A DNA stretch of 64,000 nucleotides from Rhabditoides inermis. Lineage: Eukaryota > Nematoda > Chromadorea > Rhabditida > Rhabditidae. The position numbers were made by a program, and so were the translations under genes. Numbering within the stretch: the first letter of the stretch is position 1; each line of letters opens with the position of its first letter. The stretch spans positions 212,501 to 276,500 of the forward strand of contig CAWZYM010000019.1 in assembly GCA_963966185.1 (NCBI GenBank). Direction: 5' to 3'. Positions 10,789 through 21,234 of the stretch are shown in pieces. The notes beneath the pieces were generated by a model. It made no database searches. It saw only the letters and a list, made by a program, of their open reading frames with translations, and was not told where the DNA came from.

Positions 10789-13356
10789 ATGTTCGCTATT
10801 CCGTTCGTCGGAAACTTTCTTGAGCGCAAGATCAAACTCAAGGTGACTTTTTCCATTTATTGTTGATGCTATGCGAATAGGAACTACTAGCAAGTAATCA
10901 TTGACTGAATAATCCATCTAAATAATCCAGATGTTACGAAATGCGTTTCAGTCACTGGGTCTGAATGACTGGTGCGATCGTCTGCACTTCTCTGTGACGG
11001 CATGGATGCTCACTTTCTGCGCGGTGCTGATCGGTGGCAAGCAGCACTTCGGCAACCCCATCACCTGCATGATCCCCGCTGAACAAGATAATGAGTATTT
11101 TCCTTATTTGCTATTTGCTTGAGTTGTTCTGGTGAAATTTTAATCTATCTGTCACAGTTTTACAGATGAGGACGTGGAGCAGCTATTACAACCAGTACTG
11201 TTTCGTGCACGGCACGTTCCGCATGAACTTCAATGGCACTTTCCCTAACCAGGACGAGCGCAAGGCCATCAAGGACGACGGTGGAGACATCAATTATTAT
11301 CAGGTTCGTGGACTCGCGTACCGAATTTACGAAAGAGAAAAACATGAAAGTTATGTTTAAGGTCAGTAAATATTTTTCTTTTCTGTGAGGGTTCGGAATT
11401 ACATGAGAATTTATAAAATACTCTATCTAGTGGGTGCCGTTCTTCTTCGCCGTGCAGCTCTTCTTCTTCCTTCTGCCCTACTTCTCCTGGAAGATCATGC
11501 AGTCTCTTGTCTGTAAGTATGTTTTGAACCACTCAAATGTTTTATTCATGGCAACGTGAGTTCAGTGTTTGAGATTAAGAGAACGAACGAGAGAAACATA
11601 TTTTCGCGGGGTTTTCTGCATATTTGCGCAACTGGTGTGTCTGCAATGGCGCAATGTCTTGCGTTTGCGCACAGTTGCTCTTCTTTCCCGTCGCTCTGCG
11701 TAATGCACACACGATGCCGCGCTCGCTGGGATATCTCGGCAAAAATGTGGGGTGACCACTGGGCGTTGTGGCGGGCGCCTGTGAGCCAGCTTCTAGGCAG
11801 TAGACGAGAGTGGATGGAGTGAGGGGAGGAGTCCTGGGTGTGTGGGCGGTGCGTCGACCGGACGTCCGCGCCAAGCGCCGCGTCGCCAGGGGTTCGGTGT
11901 CGGAGGACGCCGAGTCCCGGGCGGACAAGGAGGGGCGTACGGCTCAGGGCCCAAAGGCAGCAGGCAGAAGCCCCCGCGCGGTGACAGTGGCCGGATAGCG
12001 TCTGCGAGTACCACAGCACACCCAGCCTCTCTAATACCTTCAGACCTCGAGTCGTTTTTGCACTGCTGCTACTTTGAATTAGTTCAGTGAAACTATTCGA
12101 ACAAAACAATTCTATTTCGTATTCTTTGCAGCTCTGGACATGTCTGTTGCGGTGGCGGAGAGTGTGTCAGTGCGCAGTGAGCTGGACAGGACGAAACGCC
12201 AGGAGAAGCTGGAGAGGCTCGTTGGATTCCTTTTCGATCATTTCCAGTACAGGAAGAGGGCTATGGTGAGTTCTCATCCTCCCGCGTCCTCCCCTTCCAC
12301 TCTTGACCTCGCATTTTAGCGCGGTCTGTTCGCCTCGATCTCGCGTCAGCCGGCGATTGCTCTGTTCTGCTACGTCCTCTCCAAGCTCTTCTACATCACA
12401 AACGACATTGCGCAACTGCTGCTCATCTGTCGCTTTCTCGACATCTCCCTCTTCGAGTTCCGTTATGACGTACGTGTATGTTCTAGCTTTTTTGTGGACA
12501 CGAATTGGACACTTGAAAAGAATTTATTTTTGATTTACAGCAAATCTTCATGCTGCTCTCGTCGAACGACAATGAGAAGAAGGCGTTTGCCGCTCGCTAC
12601 TTCCCCCGCACTGTGAGTGGTTAAGGGAGTGTTCCGGTATGTCTTGCGTTTTAGGTGTGGTGCGACGTGGAACGCATCGATCTCGGCCAGTCGAAGATGA
12701 ACACGTTCCAATGCATGATCTCGCTCAACTTTATCAACGAGAAGATCTTTGTTTTCTTCTGGTGCTGGATTCAGCTGGTGAGTCGGAAAGGTACTGGCTG
12801 TCTAATAATAATTTTCAGCTGATTGTGTTTGCTGTAATGAACCTGGCGAGTCTGATTGTGAGGATGAGTGTGCGCACTCGTCGCGAGAATGTGGTCACCG
12901 CCTACATCAAGGAGCTGCAGGACGACTACTGCGCAGTGTCGGGCCGCCGCAACGTGGAGATGTTTGTGCACGAGGTGGGCAGGGTTGAGGGATAGGAGAC
13001 ATACATTTGTTTTTGAAGTTCCTCGGCTCTGACGGAGTGTTGCTGATACAGTTCATTGCGGACAAGGCGGGTGAGCTGGTGGCGAGGGATGTGGTCGTGG
13101 CACTGTGGAACAGGTGGGTAGACGTGTGGTACGTTACATGACTCTGAGGAGGCTTGTGTTTCAGGTACGCGGAGGCGCGCGGCATTCTCACGAAGGAGCA
13201 CCAGCCCAAGTGGAAGGGCATCGAAGAGCCGAGGGACTTGAACGGAAACGACTACGCGGGTGGGTAGGCGGGATAGTAGTAGTGTTGCAAGTGCAAACGT
13301 ATATGATGGTTTCAGATGTGCCTCGCGCGCGCCGCCCTACCACCGGATCACACTGA
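10789..13356 (+). CDS. Innexin gap-junction protein
   Basis: An invertebrate gap-junction channel subunit of about 440 residues. The N-terminal helix region (LNDWCDRLHFSVTAWMLTFC) leads into the conserved block GGKQHFGNPITCMIPAEQ. The first extracellular loop carries paired cysteines (...ITCMIPAE..., NQYCFVHGTF). TM2 follows (WVPFFFAVQLFFFLLPYFSW), then a cytoplasmic loop (RTKRQEKLERLVGF) and TM3. The second loop has its two cysteines (VWCDVERIDLG, NTFQCMISLNFINEKIF), and TM4 follows (CWIQLLIVFAVMNLASLIV). The tail is short and basic. A separate first exon adds MFAIPFVGNFLERKIKLK before the usual start region. The junction after GCTGAACAAGATAATGA is provisional. One intron (about 11513-12131) is far longer than the others. 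Confidence 0.93.
11513..12131 (+). other. Long innexin intron, no exon recognised
   Basis: This roughly 620-nt intron lies between the TM2 exon and the cytoplasmic-loop exon. The other introns of the gene are mostly 40-120 nt. The centre (about 11750-12000) is GC-rich and has open frames in several directions, but none shows a domain or a consistent splice pattern. It could hold an alternative promoter or exon. Confidence 0.4.
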
Positions 13357-13636
13357 CTAGATGACTTTGCCTTCCTCGATCACCTCTCCTCTACCTCATA
13401 GAAGCCAGGGTGTTCAACATATCCACGCCTACGAGGTACTTACGTTATAGCTTAGTAGAGTTTTATTTTAGTTCGAGTTATGTTACAATATGTTTTGTTG
13501 TAGTTTTGTTCCTTACCGCAACTGTTGTTGAGTTGAATCGCTTTTTGTTGCCTTGAGAGTTTTGGTTTATGTGACACTGTCATAGTTTTGTCGCTTTTAT
13601 TTTAATACATATTGTTTATTAGTGATGTTGTGTACA

Positions 13637-14905
13637 TTACTGTTTGTAATATCCGGGTGGTGTCTTGGGTTGTGGACAGCTGGAGCAGGGCCAGCCTTCT
13701 CCTCTCGGACCGGCGGGTCCAGGCTCTCCCGGCACTCCCCTCGCTCCGCGCTCGCCCTTAAGACCTTCCGAGCCTCTCTCGCCCCGAGGCCCATCCATGC
13801 CTGCTACTCCGTCCTCTCCCCGCTTTCCCTTGCTGCCAGGAGGTCCCCGAGGACCTGGCTCCCCGTCCGCGCCAGGAGGACCAGCCATTACGAACACCTT
13901 CCCTGGTCCGCCAGATTTGCCCGATGCGCCAGGGGGTCCTGTAATCAGTTGAAAAGAAAATTGTCAAGATCCTCTTACCTCGGAATCCCTTTTCTCCCGG
14001 TGGTCCGGGTGGTCCCTCTTGAGACGGAGGCGCTGGTTTGCCTGGTTTTCCCTCCCTTCCTGGGCGGCCCTTTTCTCCTTTCACTCCACGTGTACCGGGT
14101 TTTCTGAAAAGTGGATTTAGCTTGATAATATTGTGTGTACTGCTCACCCAGCAGGTCCAGCGGGACAGTCTCTGTAGCACGTGGGCACTTCATTCGGATC
14201 TGCAGGACGACCATCCAAGCCATCCACGCCTCAAATATGTCAATAAAGCATTTTCGCGGAAACTCGTCTGCTCATCTCACCTGGATGTCCATCATTGCCA
14301 TCGCTCGCATCGGGACCGGGTCTCCCTTTCGGACCGGGCGGACCGACGCAGCACGCTGAATATTCAACGAGTGATGATTAGAGATTCATAGCCTGCGCCA
14401 GAGCGATAGTTTTCGATCTACCTCGCTTACAGTTCGAAATATGATGAGAAATAAAAGAGTTATGGGGTAGATCAGAAGAAGACGGAGAGTCAGGTCTCAA
14501 TTCAATCGCGCACAAAACAAGAGAGGCATACTGTTATTGCACCGTATTTCGAACTGCAAGCGAGGTAGAGCGAAAACTATCGCCCTGGCGCAGGCTATAG
14601 GCCTATAGGACTGATAGACTCACTGGACAGCGATCTCTTCTGTCGCAGCGACTCGTGATCCGTTCTCGCCGCGTTAAGACGCACGTGTAAGTCGGCGGTG
14701 ATTATCTTAAAACGTGTTATGTGCCAGTTCACTTGTGACTCACGGGGCACTGCTCTCCATTGGCGGCTCCGGCAGCGAGGAGGGCAGTGTGTAGTGCGAG
14801 TAGGGGAGGCAGGGCTGCGGCGAGTAGCAGGGCAGTGAGGGACAGGCACAGCGCCACGGAGGGCCTCGAGATGACCGAGTACACAGTGTCCAACACCCCA
14901 CGCAT
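13637..14905 (-). CDS. Nematode cuticle collagen
   Basis: A short collagen of the nematode cuticle family. In order: an N-terminal hydrophobic segment ([20 protein letters not shown]), a furin/subtilisin-type cleavage site ([18 protein letters not shown]), a cysteine pair ([14 protein letters not shown]), interrupted Gly-X-Y blocks with a second cysteine-bearing gap ([16 protein letters not shown]), two longer Gly-X-Y tracts, and a final [16 protein letters not shown]. The domain order and terminal cysteines match the family. The start chosen is the first ATG ([10 protein letters not shown]). One intron holds a MITE at 14388-14598. The protein is processed and secreted by the hypodermis into the cuticle (family knowledge). 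Which collagen subgroup it belongs to is not resolved. Confidence 0.93.
14388..14598. mobile_element. MITE with ~50-bp terminal inverted repeats
   Basis: A 211-bp element in a collagen intron. Its ends are inverted copies of each other over about 50 bases with four mismatches; the termini read ATAGCCTGCG. TA lies at both edges, consistent with a Tc1/mariner-type target duplication. It has no coding capacity. The interior block GTAGATCAGAAGAAGACGG and the right end recur in both copies of the SH3 gene intron (18622-18727 and 22841-22988), so it belongs to a dispersed family. Confidence 0.85.
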
Positions 14906-15444
14906 ACGGTCAGCGTTATCCAATAGGTATATGAGAGACAAATGTGACTGCCGCGCGGCAACTGTGTGAATTGGCGCTACTGGTTTGGCGCGGGAGTGTG
15001 TCGTTTTTGCCCCGTTGATTGTCGCTTCTTTTGAGGGATCGGAGGAAGGAGGGAGCGATACACTTGAAACGGCGCGGTGAAACCGGCTAGTTGCCGCCGC
15101 AGCACCGCTAATTTCGAGGTCGCGCAGTGGACTGTGGTCGTTTACGAGTTATTTGGTTCGGGGAGTAGTGGAATTTATGAGTCAGTATTTCGGAGTCAAG
15201 GATTGGCGTTGGCACGGTGTGTGAGATAGAGTAAAGCGGCTTACCGGTTCATGTCATTGCTTCAACTACAATAGTAATGAGTTGACAATAGGTGTTGCAT
15301 GTTTGTGTTGTGTCCGTGCCTCAATGGGGTGCGGGACGGCGTGACTGATGCTCGCTGGCAGGTGCTCAAACACAACCGCTCACCCGCGGGCGCCAGCACA
15401 GCTCACCCTCTCACCCCGCGCACTCACTGTATTGTATCCCGAAA
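14906..15444. promoter_or_regulatory. Divergent region, collagen / galaxin-like gene
   Basis: A 539-base spacer between two divergent genes for secreted proteins. I see no coding sequence or recognisable repeat; promoters for both genes are expected here. Confidence 0.45.
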
Positions 15445-18138
15445 ATGTTTCGGTTCATCACTGCTCTTCTGCTGCTTTCCCACTCAGTTTCCGGACAAGA
15501 TGAGGAGCCGCAGTTGTGTGAGTAATGATTTCGAAAGGCTACTTTGGCAGAGATTTTACACTCGCAACGAAATCCTGCCTGCTGCAGAATTAAAGGGAGT
15601 GTTCACTCTGATTCTGCTCGTTGGGTTGACTATGCCATGATATGAGCCATCTTTTCAATGTTAATTTCGGAAAACATCACAACTCAAAGCAAACTTTATT
15701 TTTATTAAATGAGTTTTAAAGAAATCATTTCGTAGTGTAGTTAAGGAAAAATGGTACCAGTGTTTGGTGCCATTATTGTGCAGTGGTTAGTGTTTGTGAA
15801 ATTTCACTGTCAAAAACATAATTTAAATTTGTTTTTTTGTCTTTATTGGGTTCTTCACATTTTATTTTATTTTATGAGGTTTATAAACTATGATTTTATC
15901 TATATTATTGTAACAAACAAAATGTTTGAATAAAAGCAAAGTTACGGCGTTTACCAGTGCGGACCATTTAATACCTCTAAACGCCGATTTTGTTTTTAAT
16001 TATAATTTTTCAAAAAAACGTTTTTTTGAACAAAATTCACATCACACAAACAAAACTCATGATTCTCAAATCTAATTTGAACAATGAAATCCATTTTAAA
16101 ACTTTGGGTCTCAGAGTGAAGCCTCCCTTTAATCTATTCTCGAAAATATTATTGTGTATGCGGTCAATTTCGATCGTTTCCACTGCGATTCTGATTTCAC
16201 ATAAGACACAAACGATATATGTAGATGTGGACAGTATTCTAAGATGATATGGTGAATGTGATCGCTCGCAGTGATCCAAGCGTGCTGCGGCGGTCTGTCG
16301 GATGCGCAGTGTGAGTCGTTCGATCGCGCCGAGGACCTGTTCGGAGTCGGCTGCTGCGGACTGCGGCCCTACAACACGTACACACAGCTGTGCTGCCAAG
16401 GAGTGATCCGCGAGAGAAAGAGGGTGAGCGGGCAGCGGTTCCATTTCTATCGGAATGACTTGTCGTTAGGGCGGCACGTATGCAGAGATGTGCTGCGGGA
16501 ATCAGGTGCTGGGATATGATCAAACGTGCTGCGATGGAGTGGTGAGGAGAGAGGAGAGAGAGAGGAGAGAGAGGAGAGAGAGGGGAGAGATGAAGAGAGG
16601 GAGAGGGAGAGAGAGAGAGAGAGAGAGGGAGGGGGAGAGAGAGAGAGAGGAAGAGAGAGGAAGAGAGAGGAAGAGAGAGGAAGAGAGAGGAAGAGAGAGG
16701 AAGAGAGAGGAAGAGAGAGAAAGAGAGAGGAAGAGAGAGGAAGAGAGAGGAATAGAGAGGAAGAGAGAGGAAAAGAGAGAAAACATTATAAATGTAGGTA
16801 CACAATGTGCTGAATGGGGACTGCTGCGGCTCGCAGGTCTACTCTCGGCAGGACCGCACCACTATCTGCTGCAATCAGACACTCGCCAGGTGAGCTCATC
16901 CAAATCCGTGTTAGTTGTATTCGTGATTATCGAAATAGTGGATAACCTAACTATTCCAGAACCGCGTCTTCATCCGACGTGTGCTGTGGCAGTCAGGCAT
17001 ACGATGGTGGAACGAATCAGTTGTGCTGTGGATCTAAGGTATTTTAGTCATTTCCCGTGCTTGTTTCACTCCGTCAAACTCATTATCTCTTGTCCGGGAA
17101 CTAGAATCACTAGAAATACACAACGTGTAATCAAATCTTTATTATGACTAGGTCAATACAATACAAAATACTAGAAATAATTATTCATAATAGTCTATTC
17201 CGAAGATTCAGAATTCGGGGAGAGCGGTGAGTCCGTCGATGTCAGAAGAGGTGTCGGCGGGAGTAGTGTGGGTAGGAGGGGCGAAGAGACGTCGGCGCGA
17301 GCGGCCGCTGCGCACACTCACCGGGGTGAGGAGGGGCGACCGCGCGGTCTGAGAGTACAGCGGAGAGCGGACGGGAGTCAGAGCGGGGTTGCTGCAATGA
17401 GGGAATAAGGAAAAGGTGGAATAGAAGTGCACTCACCTCTCGGCGGCTCGTCGGCGAACCGGCCAGTGTTTGACGGCGAGAGCAATGTAGACGAGGCCCA
17501 GGTACACCAAGCAGACGTAGCCAATGAACATCATGGTCAGGGAGTGCAGAAACTGACCATCACGACTTCTCGCATGGCTTTTGTACGGTTGTCTCACTGA
17601 CTGAGGGTATGCCAGCGGCAGCAAAGTGGATGAAAGAGAGTTTGAGTTGTGAGCACTGACCTAGCACATGTCGACGTGACCCGGGGCTATGTGAGAGCGC
17701 AGTGTGGCGGCGAAAAACAAAGACTTGCGAGTCAACTCTCATTATCTCTCGTCTGAAACGATGGGGCGTTTCAGGTGTTCCCGAAAACGGACTTTGACTC
17801 GTGCTGCGACTACACCAATGGGACATCAGATGCCATCAACACTGATGTAAGAGAAATATGCAAAACAGATGATTCACACATGACGATGGTTTCCAGATGG
17901 AGTTCTGCTGTGACGGTCCGCAGCCGCGGGGCACGAACGTCGGCTGTTGTTATTTGCAAAAAAATGGTCAAACTGTACCGCAGCACTACATTATATCGGT
18001 ACGTCTTCGGTTCTCTACGTTTTTATAGTATAGTAATGTGTATTCTTTTAGCAAGCATGCTGCGTGTTCCCGTACGATCGGGTGTACACTTCGGTGGAAC
18101 AAGAATGTAAAGATGATCCCAACGCTACCACCAGATGA
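15445..18138 (+). CDS. Secreted galaxin-like cysteine-rich protein
   Basis: About 240 residues. The first exon is a clean signal peptide (FRFITALLLLSHSVSGQ). The mature chain is built from di-cysteine repeats of galaxin type: IQACCGGLSDAQC, GVGCCGLRPYNTYTQLCCQG, EMCCGNQVLGYDQTCCDG, GDCCGSQVYSRQDRTTICC, DVCCGSQAYDGGTNQLCCG, then less regular CC pairs up to the stop. Exon phases agree throughout. Galaxins were first described as matrix proteins of coral skeletons; a role in nematode extracellular matrix is inference only. Introns are remarkable: intron 1 (15518-16271) carries a TTAA-flanked element, another a 250-base GA tract, and 17040-17774 an antisense gene. A splice from inside the last exon to 18180 would give a different C-terminus. 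Confidence 0.8.
15590..16132. mobile_element. TTAA-flanked non-autonomous transposon
   Basis: A 535-bp AT-rich element (15594-16128) lies between two TTAA tetranucleotides (15590-15593 and 16129-16132). Its ends are inverted repeats of 18 bases with two mismatches (AGGGAGTGTTCACTCTGA against AGGGAGGCTTCACTCTGA). No transposase frame is present. TTAA target duplications are characteristic of piggyBac-type transposition, so this is probably a non-autonomous relative, although the terminal bases are not the classical CCC type. It lies wholly within intron 1 of the galaxin-like gene. Confidence 0.75.
16536..16784. repeat. GA/GGAA purine tract in galaxin-like intron
   Basis: About 250 bases of almost pure purine on the plus strand, with a GAGAGAGGAA decamer repeated many times around 16648-16780. 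It fills the intron after the exon encoding YDQTCCDGV. The intron closes with a normal AATGTAG acceptor. Confidence 0.92.
17208..17534 (-). CDS. Small single-pass membrane protein nested in galaxin-like intron
   Basis: An antisense gene of two exons (about 93 residues) entirely inside an intron of the galaxin-like gene. It begins MMFIGYVCLVYLGLVYIALA, a single hydrophobic span, followed by a basic stop-transfer stretch (KHWPVRRRAAER). The tail is Ser/Thr/Pro/Arg-rich (LTPVRSPLYSQTARSPLL) and ends DIDGLTALPEF. An AATAAA motif on the minus strand lies near 17141, just past the stop. This looks like a small type III membrane protein, but I recognise no family. Support: intact frame across a normal short intron, and the poly(A) signal. 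Transcription is unproven. Confidence 0.55.
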
Positions 18139-18304
18139 CGACTCTGAAACTATATTGAATCTTGTTTGTTGTTGTCAGATAAACTGTTTTGGCGAGCGTA
18201 CGACCTGTCGAGTCCAATGATGTGACATCTCGCGCACACAAACACAATCCCGATCACATTCAACCCGCAGTGCAACCAGTGATTATCGATTGTTGTGTCT
18301 GAGA

Positions 18305-21234
18305 ATGGGAATATTGTCCGTGTTATCCCGAATACTGCCCGGCGGACGAGGTAGGAAACGTAATCATTGTTTGTATCACTGAAATAACGAGTTCTAAAAT
18401 AGATCGGTGGGTGGAAGCATCGGCAGTTCGCTCCTTTCCGCCCTATTCTGACGTACTCGTCGAGAAAACATTCCAGCCAACGGTAAGCTGCAACGTACAC
18501 TATTTACCTGGATATTGAGTTTTTGAGTTCTCTAGGTGGAGGACGAGGTTCGGGTGCGTGGCGGTTCGCGGGTGCGCGCGCTCTACAGGGATGGGCAATG
18601 GTATAGTTCTATGCTCGCAATAAGTTGGAGTAGATCAGAGGAAGACGGAGAGAGGCAGACATCTATGGCACCATATTTCGAAGTGCAAGCGAGGTAGATC
18701 GAAAATCATCGCTCTGCCGCAGGCTATACGACCACACAGCTCCCACCCACACAGTCCCCTCACAGTCACACACACCCTTCCCAGGCTGTACGTCGAAACG
18801 CCGATCGGACGCGGATTCGTCCCAGAACACTACTGCAAGTTCTCATCGAAAATCAAAAGCGAACGCACGTCGGGTAGGAAAATTAGTTTTATGTGAATGA
18901 TTATCATTTCTTTTAGAAATAGCACCCGAGTTTTCAGTTGTGCAGTCTGTCGCCGCCAGTCAAAGCGTGTCGCAGGTGTTGGGTTATGTCTTTGTTCGAT
19001 CATATTTTTATATATAGGTTCAACGAAACGATCCAAAAGGCGGCTTCGATCGAATGTGCGAGGCGCGAAAAGTGAAGATAAACCGGCGAGATGGGTTGGA
19101 GAAGCCGGGACGTGAGTGACATTGATATCTCTATCTCTGACATCTATATCTATAGTGACGCTTACAAGTTTCAGCACGCGCCAAGCTTTCCCGTCGTGAA
19201 TCTGCGCTCATTCGGAGCGAGCTGAAAAAGGTGCAGCGGACGTGCGCCGCTCCAGCCGCCAAGGTGAGGTGCGCACTCTCGATCGTGAGAATCGCCAGAC
19301 GCTTTCAGTTGCGCCGCGCCGAAACGTTCCACTTCGAGAGTCGCTGGGAGAAGTCGAACCTCGAGCGCTTCCTCGACAGTCTGCCAGTGAAGCGGCAGGA
19401 GGGAGACGAGTACGCAAAGGTGCGAGCCGGTTGGCGCAGACTGTGCAGAGTGGCGTTGAGGTGGAGCTGGCGAGGTGCACAGTCGCCTACCACTTCGACG
19501 CGAGCAACGAGCAGGAGCTGTCTGTCATGGAGGCAGACCACGTGAGACCGGCTGGCATCGCATTCCTCCCTCCCATCCCACACTGGTTTAGGTGATTGTG
19601 CTCAACGTCTCGGACCCTGACTGGTACTACTGTCGAGACGTGATCGGCGCAGAGGGATTCGTACCTTCCAACTATCTCGACAATCCGCCCACTACTAATG
19701 CTCAATGTGAGTCATTTTCACAAAGATCACTATACAAAACTGACCGAACGGATGCTTGTGAATGAAAAAAAAGAAAATAGAATGATTGAAAAAAAAATCA
19801 ATAACAAAAGTCAATGTTTCTTCAAGAATTTTTTATTACAGTTAGATGAAATTAGACTACTAGACTATTAGACTACGTTTGGTTAGATGTGTTTGAGTTA
19901 GAAGAGGGCGGCCACAGCAGCGGCAGCGAGGGTGAGAGCGGCGGCAGTAGTGGAGGCGGCAGGAGAGGTGTGAGCGCGGGTGGCAGCCTCGCCGCCACTC
20001 GATCCCTCGCCCTCCGTGTTGGTGCCGTTCTGACCATCATTGATCGTGTCGCCCTCGTTGTCGGTAGTGTTGGGCACGGCAGGCTGGGGATTGAACACAG
20101 TTCCAGTGGCGTTGTTGGTGGCATACGTGGCCATGGCCTTTTGCGCGCCGAAGCTCAGCTTGTTGCCCTTGCTCGCACCGACCATCACCTCCTGCAATGT
20201 CGTCGTCGGTACCCCCCACCGAACAGTCACCCCGCCGCACCGTCACTTTGTTCATATTGGCATCGGTGATATCGATCTCGGTCTGATCGCCCAGGAGTGC
20301 CTTGAGTTTAGTCTCGAGCTCGGCGAACTTCTCTTTGATATTGGCATCGCAGTCCGCAGGCCCCATGAAGCAGCAACAAAGTACTTTCTTCCCGTCCTTC
20401 GTTAGCTTACACGTGTTGTTAATCTCCTGTAATTGTTTTATTGCGATGGTAAGATGATTGTCATGTGTGATGTGAAGAAAACAAGCCCTCACATAATTGC
20501 AGTCCACTACGCACTGTCCAGTTGCATCACCATTAGTCAGTCCCCTGGCCGGATCAGTCGCCACTTCGAATTTGCAGTGCATTCTGTTAATAGTGCAATC
20601 CGCGAGAGTGAACTTGGTCGCTTCTGAAGTATCGACAGTTTTGAAGAATTCGTCAACATTGAACGAGACCTCCTTCCTTCCTGGAGACGGGACATTTTTT
20701 GGCGGGATCACCGGCGAAGGCGGCGGGAAGAGTGGCGAGGAGGAAGAGAGGCAGGAGGAGAGGCCGGGCCATCGGGGCGGGCGAGGCAGGCAGGCGAGGG
20801 CTGACACACTGGATAGGCAGGGAAGGACGACGACGGGGTGATTCTTCACAGACCGATCCGCATTGCGCGCATAGGGAAATGAGGGCGACGGGCGGCGGAC
20901 ACGTGACGAGAGCATACAGGACGATGCAGATGTGGAAAAGCGCAAAGATTGAACAAATGACTCGAACACACATTCCCTTTCAGCGCTGTCCGAGACACGC
21001 TCTCTGGTCGCTATCGAAAACGTTGCGGCGCGATCGCCCATCGACCTCACCTTGCAAATAGGAGACATGCTCACCGCACATACCCCTCCGGTTTGTTTCA
21101 TTTCATGTAGCTCTGGTTTTCAAATAGTGATCATGATGTTGCAGCTTCACGGCTGGCAGTGGGTGCGGAGAACGAGAGACGGCAGGGCAGGCTTCGCTCC
21201 GGCCGCCTCACTCGCACCTACCCACTCTCATTGA
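18305..21234 (+). CDS. Three-SH3 adaptor protein (complete copy)
   Basis: A predicted adaptor of about 400 residues with three SH3 folds. Exon 1 (18305-18350) gives MGILSVLSRILPGGR and joins in phase. SH3-1 spans an intron: DVLVEKTFQPTVEDEVRVRG then LYVETPIGRGFVPEHYCKF. A basic, probably helical linker follows (RRESALIRSELKKVQRT). SH3-2 is CTVAYHFDASNEQELSVMEA then DPDWYYCRDVIGAEGFVPSN. SH3-3 is SLVAIENVAARSPIDLTLQI then LHGWQWVRRTRDGRAGFAPA. SH3 domains bind proline-rich ligands; partners are unknown and I do not recognise the family. Intron 19707-20983 contains an antisense GPI-type gene. One linker intron is either 29 or 53 nt. The gene starts 166 bases after the galaxin-like stop, so co-transcription is possible. 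Confidence 0.75.
18622..18727. mobile_element. MITE remnant in SH3 gene intron (unit A)
   Basis: A partial copy of the element at 14388-14598, lying in the intron that splits SH3-1. It keeps the interior (GTAGATCAGAGGAAGACGG) and the right end (GCAAGCGAGGTAGATCG ... GCAGGCTATA) but lacks the left inverted repeat. About 45 internal bases present in the unit B copy are missing. Confidence 0.75.
19898..20772 (-). CDS. Secreted Cys-rich protein with GPI-anchor-type C-terminus (copy A)
   Basis: An antisense gene inside SH3 intron 19707-20983. It begins with a textbook signal peptide (MARPLLLPLFLLATLPAAFA). A cysteine-bearing ectodomain follows (LADCTINRMHCKFEV, GQCVVDCNY, VLCCCFMGPADCDANIKEKF), then a helix-prone block, a basic patch (VGASKGNKLSFGAQKAMAT), an Asn/Thr/Gly-rich stretch and a small-residue hydrophobic end (STTAAALTLAAAAVAALF). 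That end fits a GPI-attachment signal. The first intron must be only 31 nt to keep frame; the intron after ANMNK is about 55 nt. No known family is recognised. It is presumably a surface or secreted protein; any cuticle or host-facing role would be guesswork. Confidence 0.75.

Noticed and set aside
18150..18500. Minus-strand open frame across the SH3 gene start
   Set aside because: The plus strand has phase-matched exons coding an SH3 fold; the minus frame shows no homology and is cut at the duplication breakpoint in the second unit.
20773..21101. Upstream extension of the GPI-type gene in its open frame
   Set aside because: The extension has no domain, while a perfect signal peptide begins at 20772. 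The open stretch continues only because that frame lacks stops.
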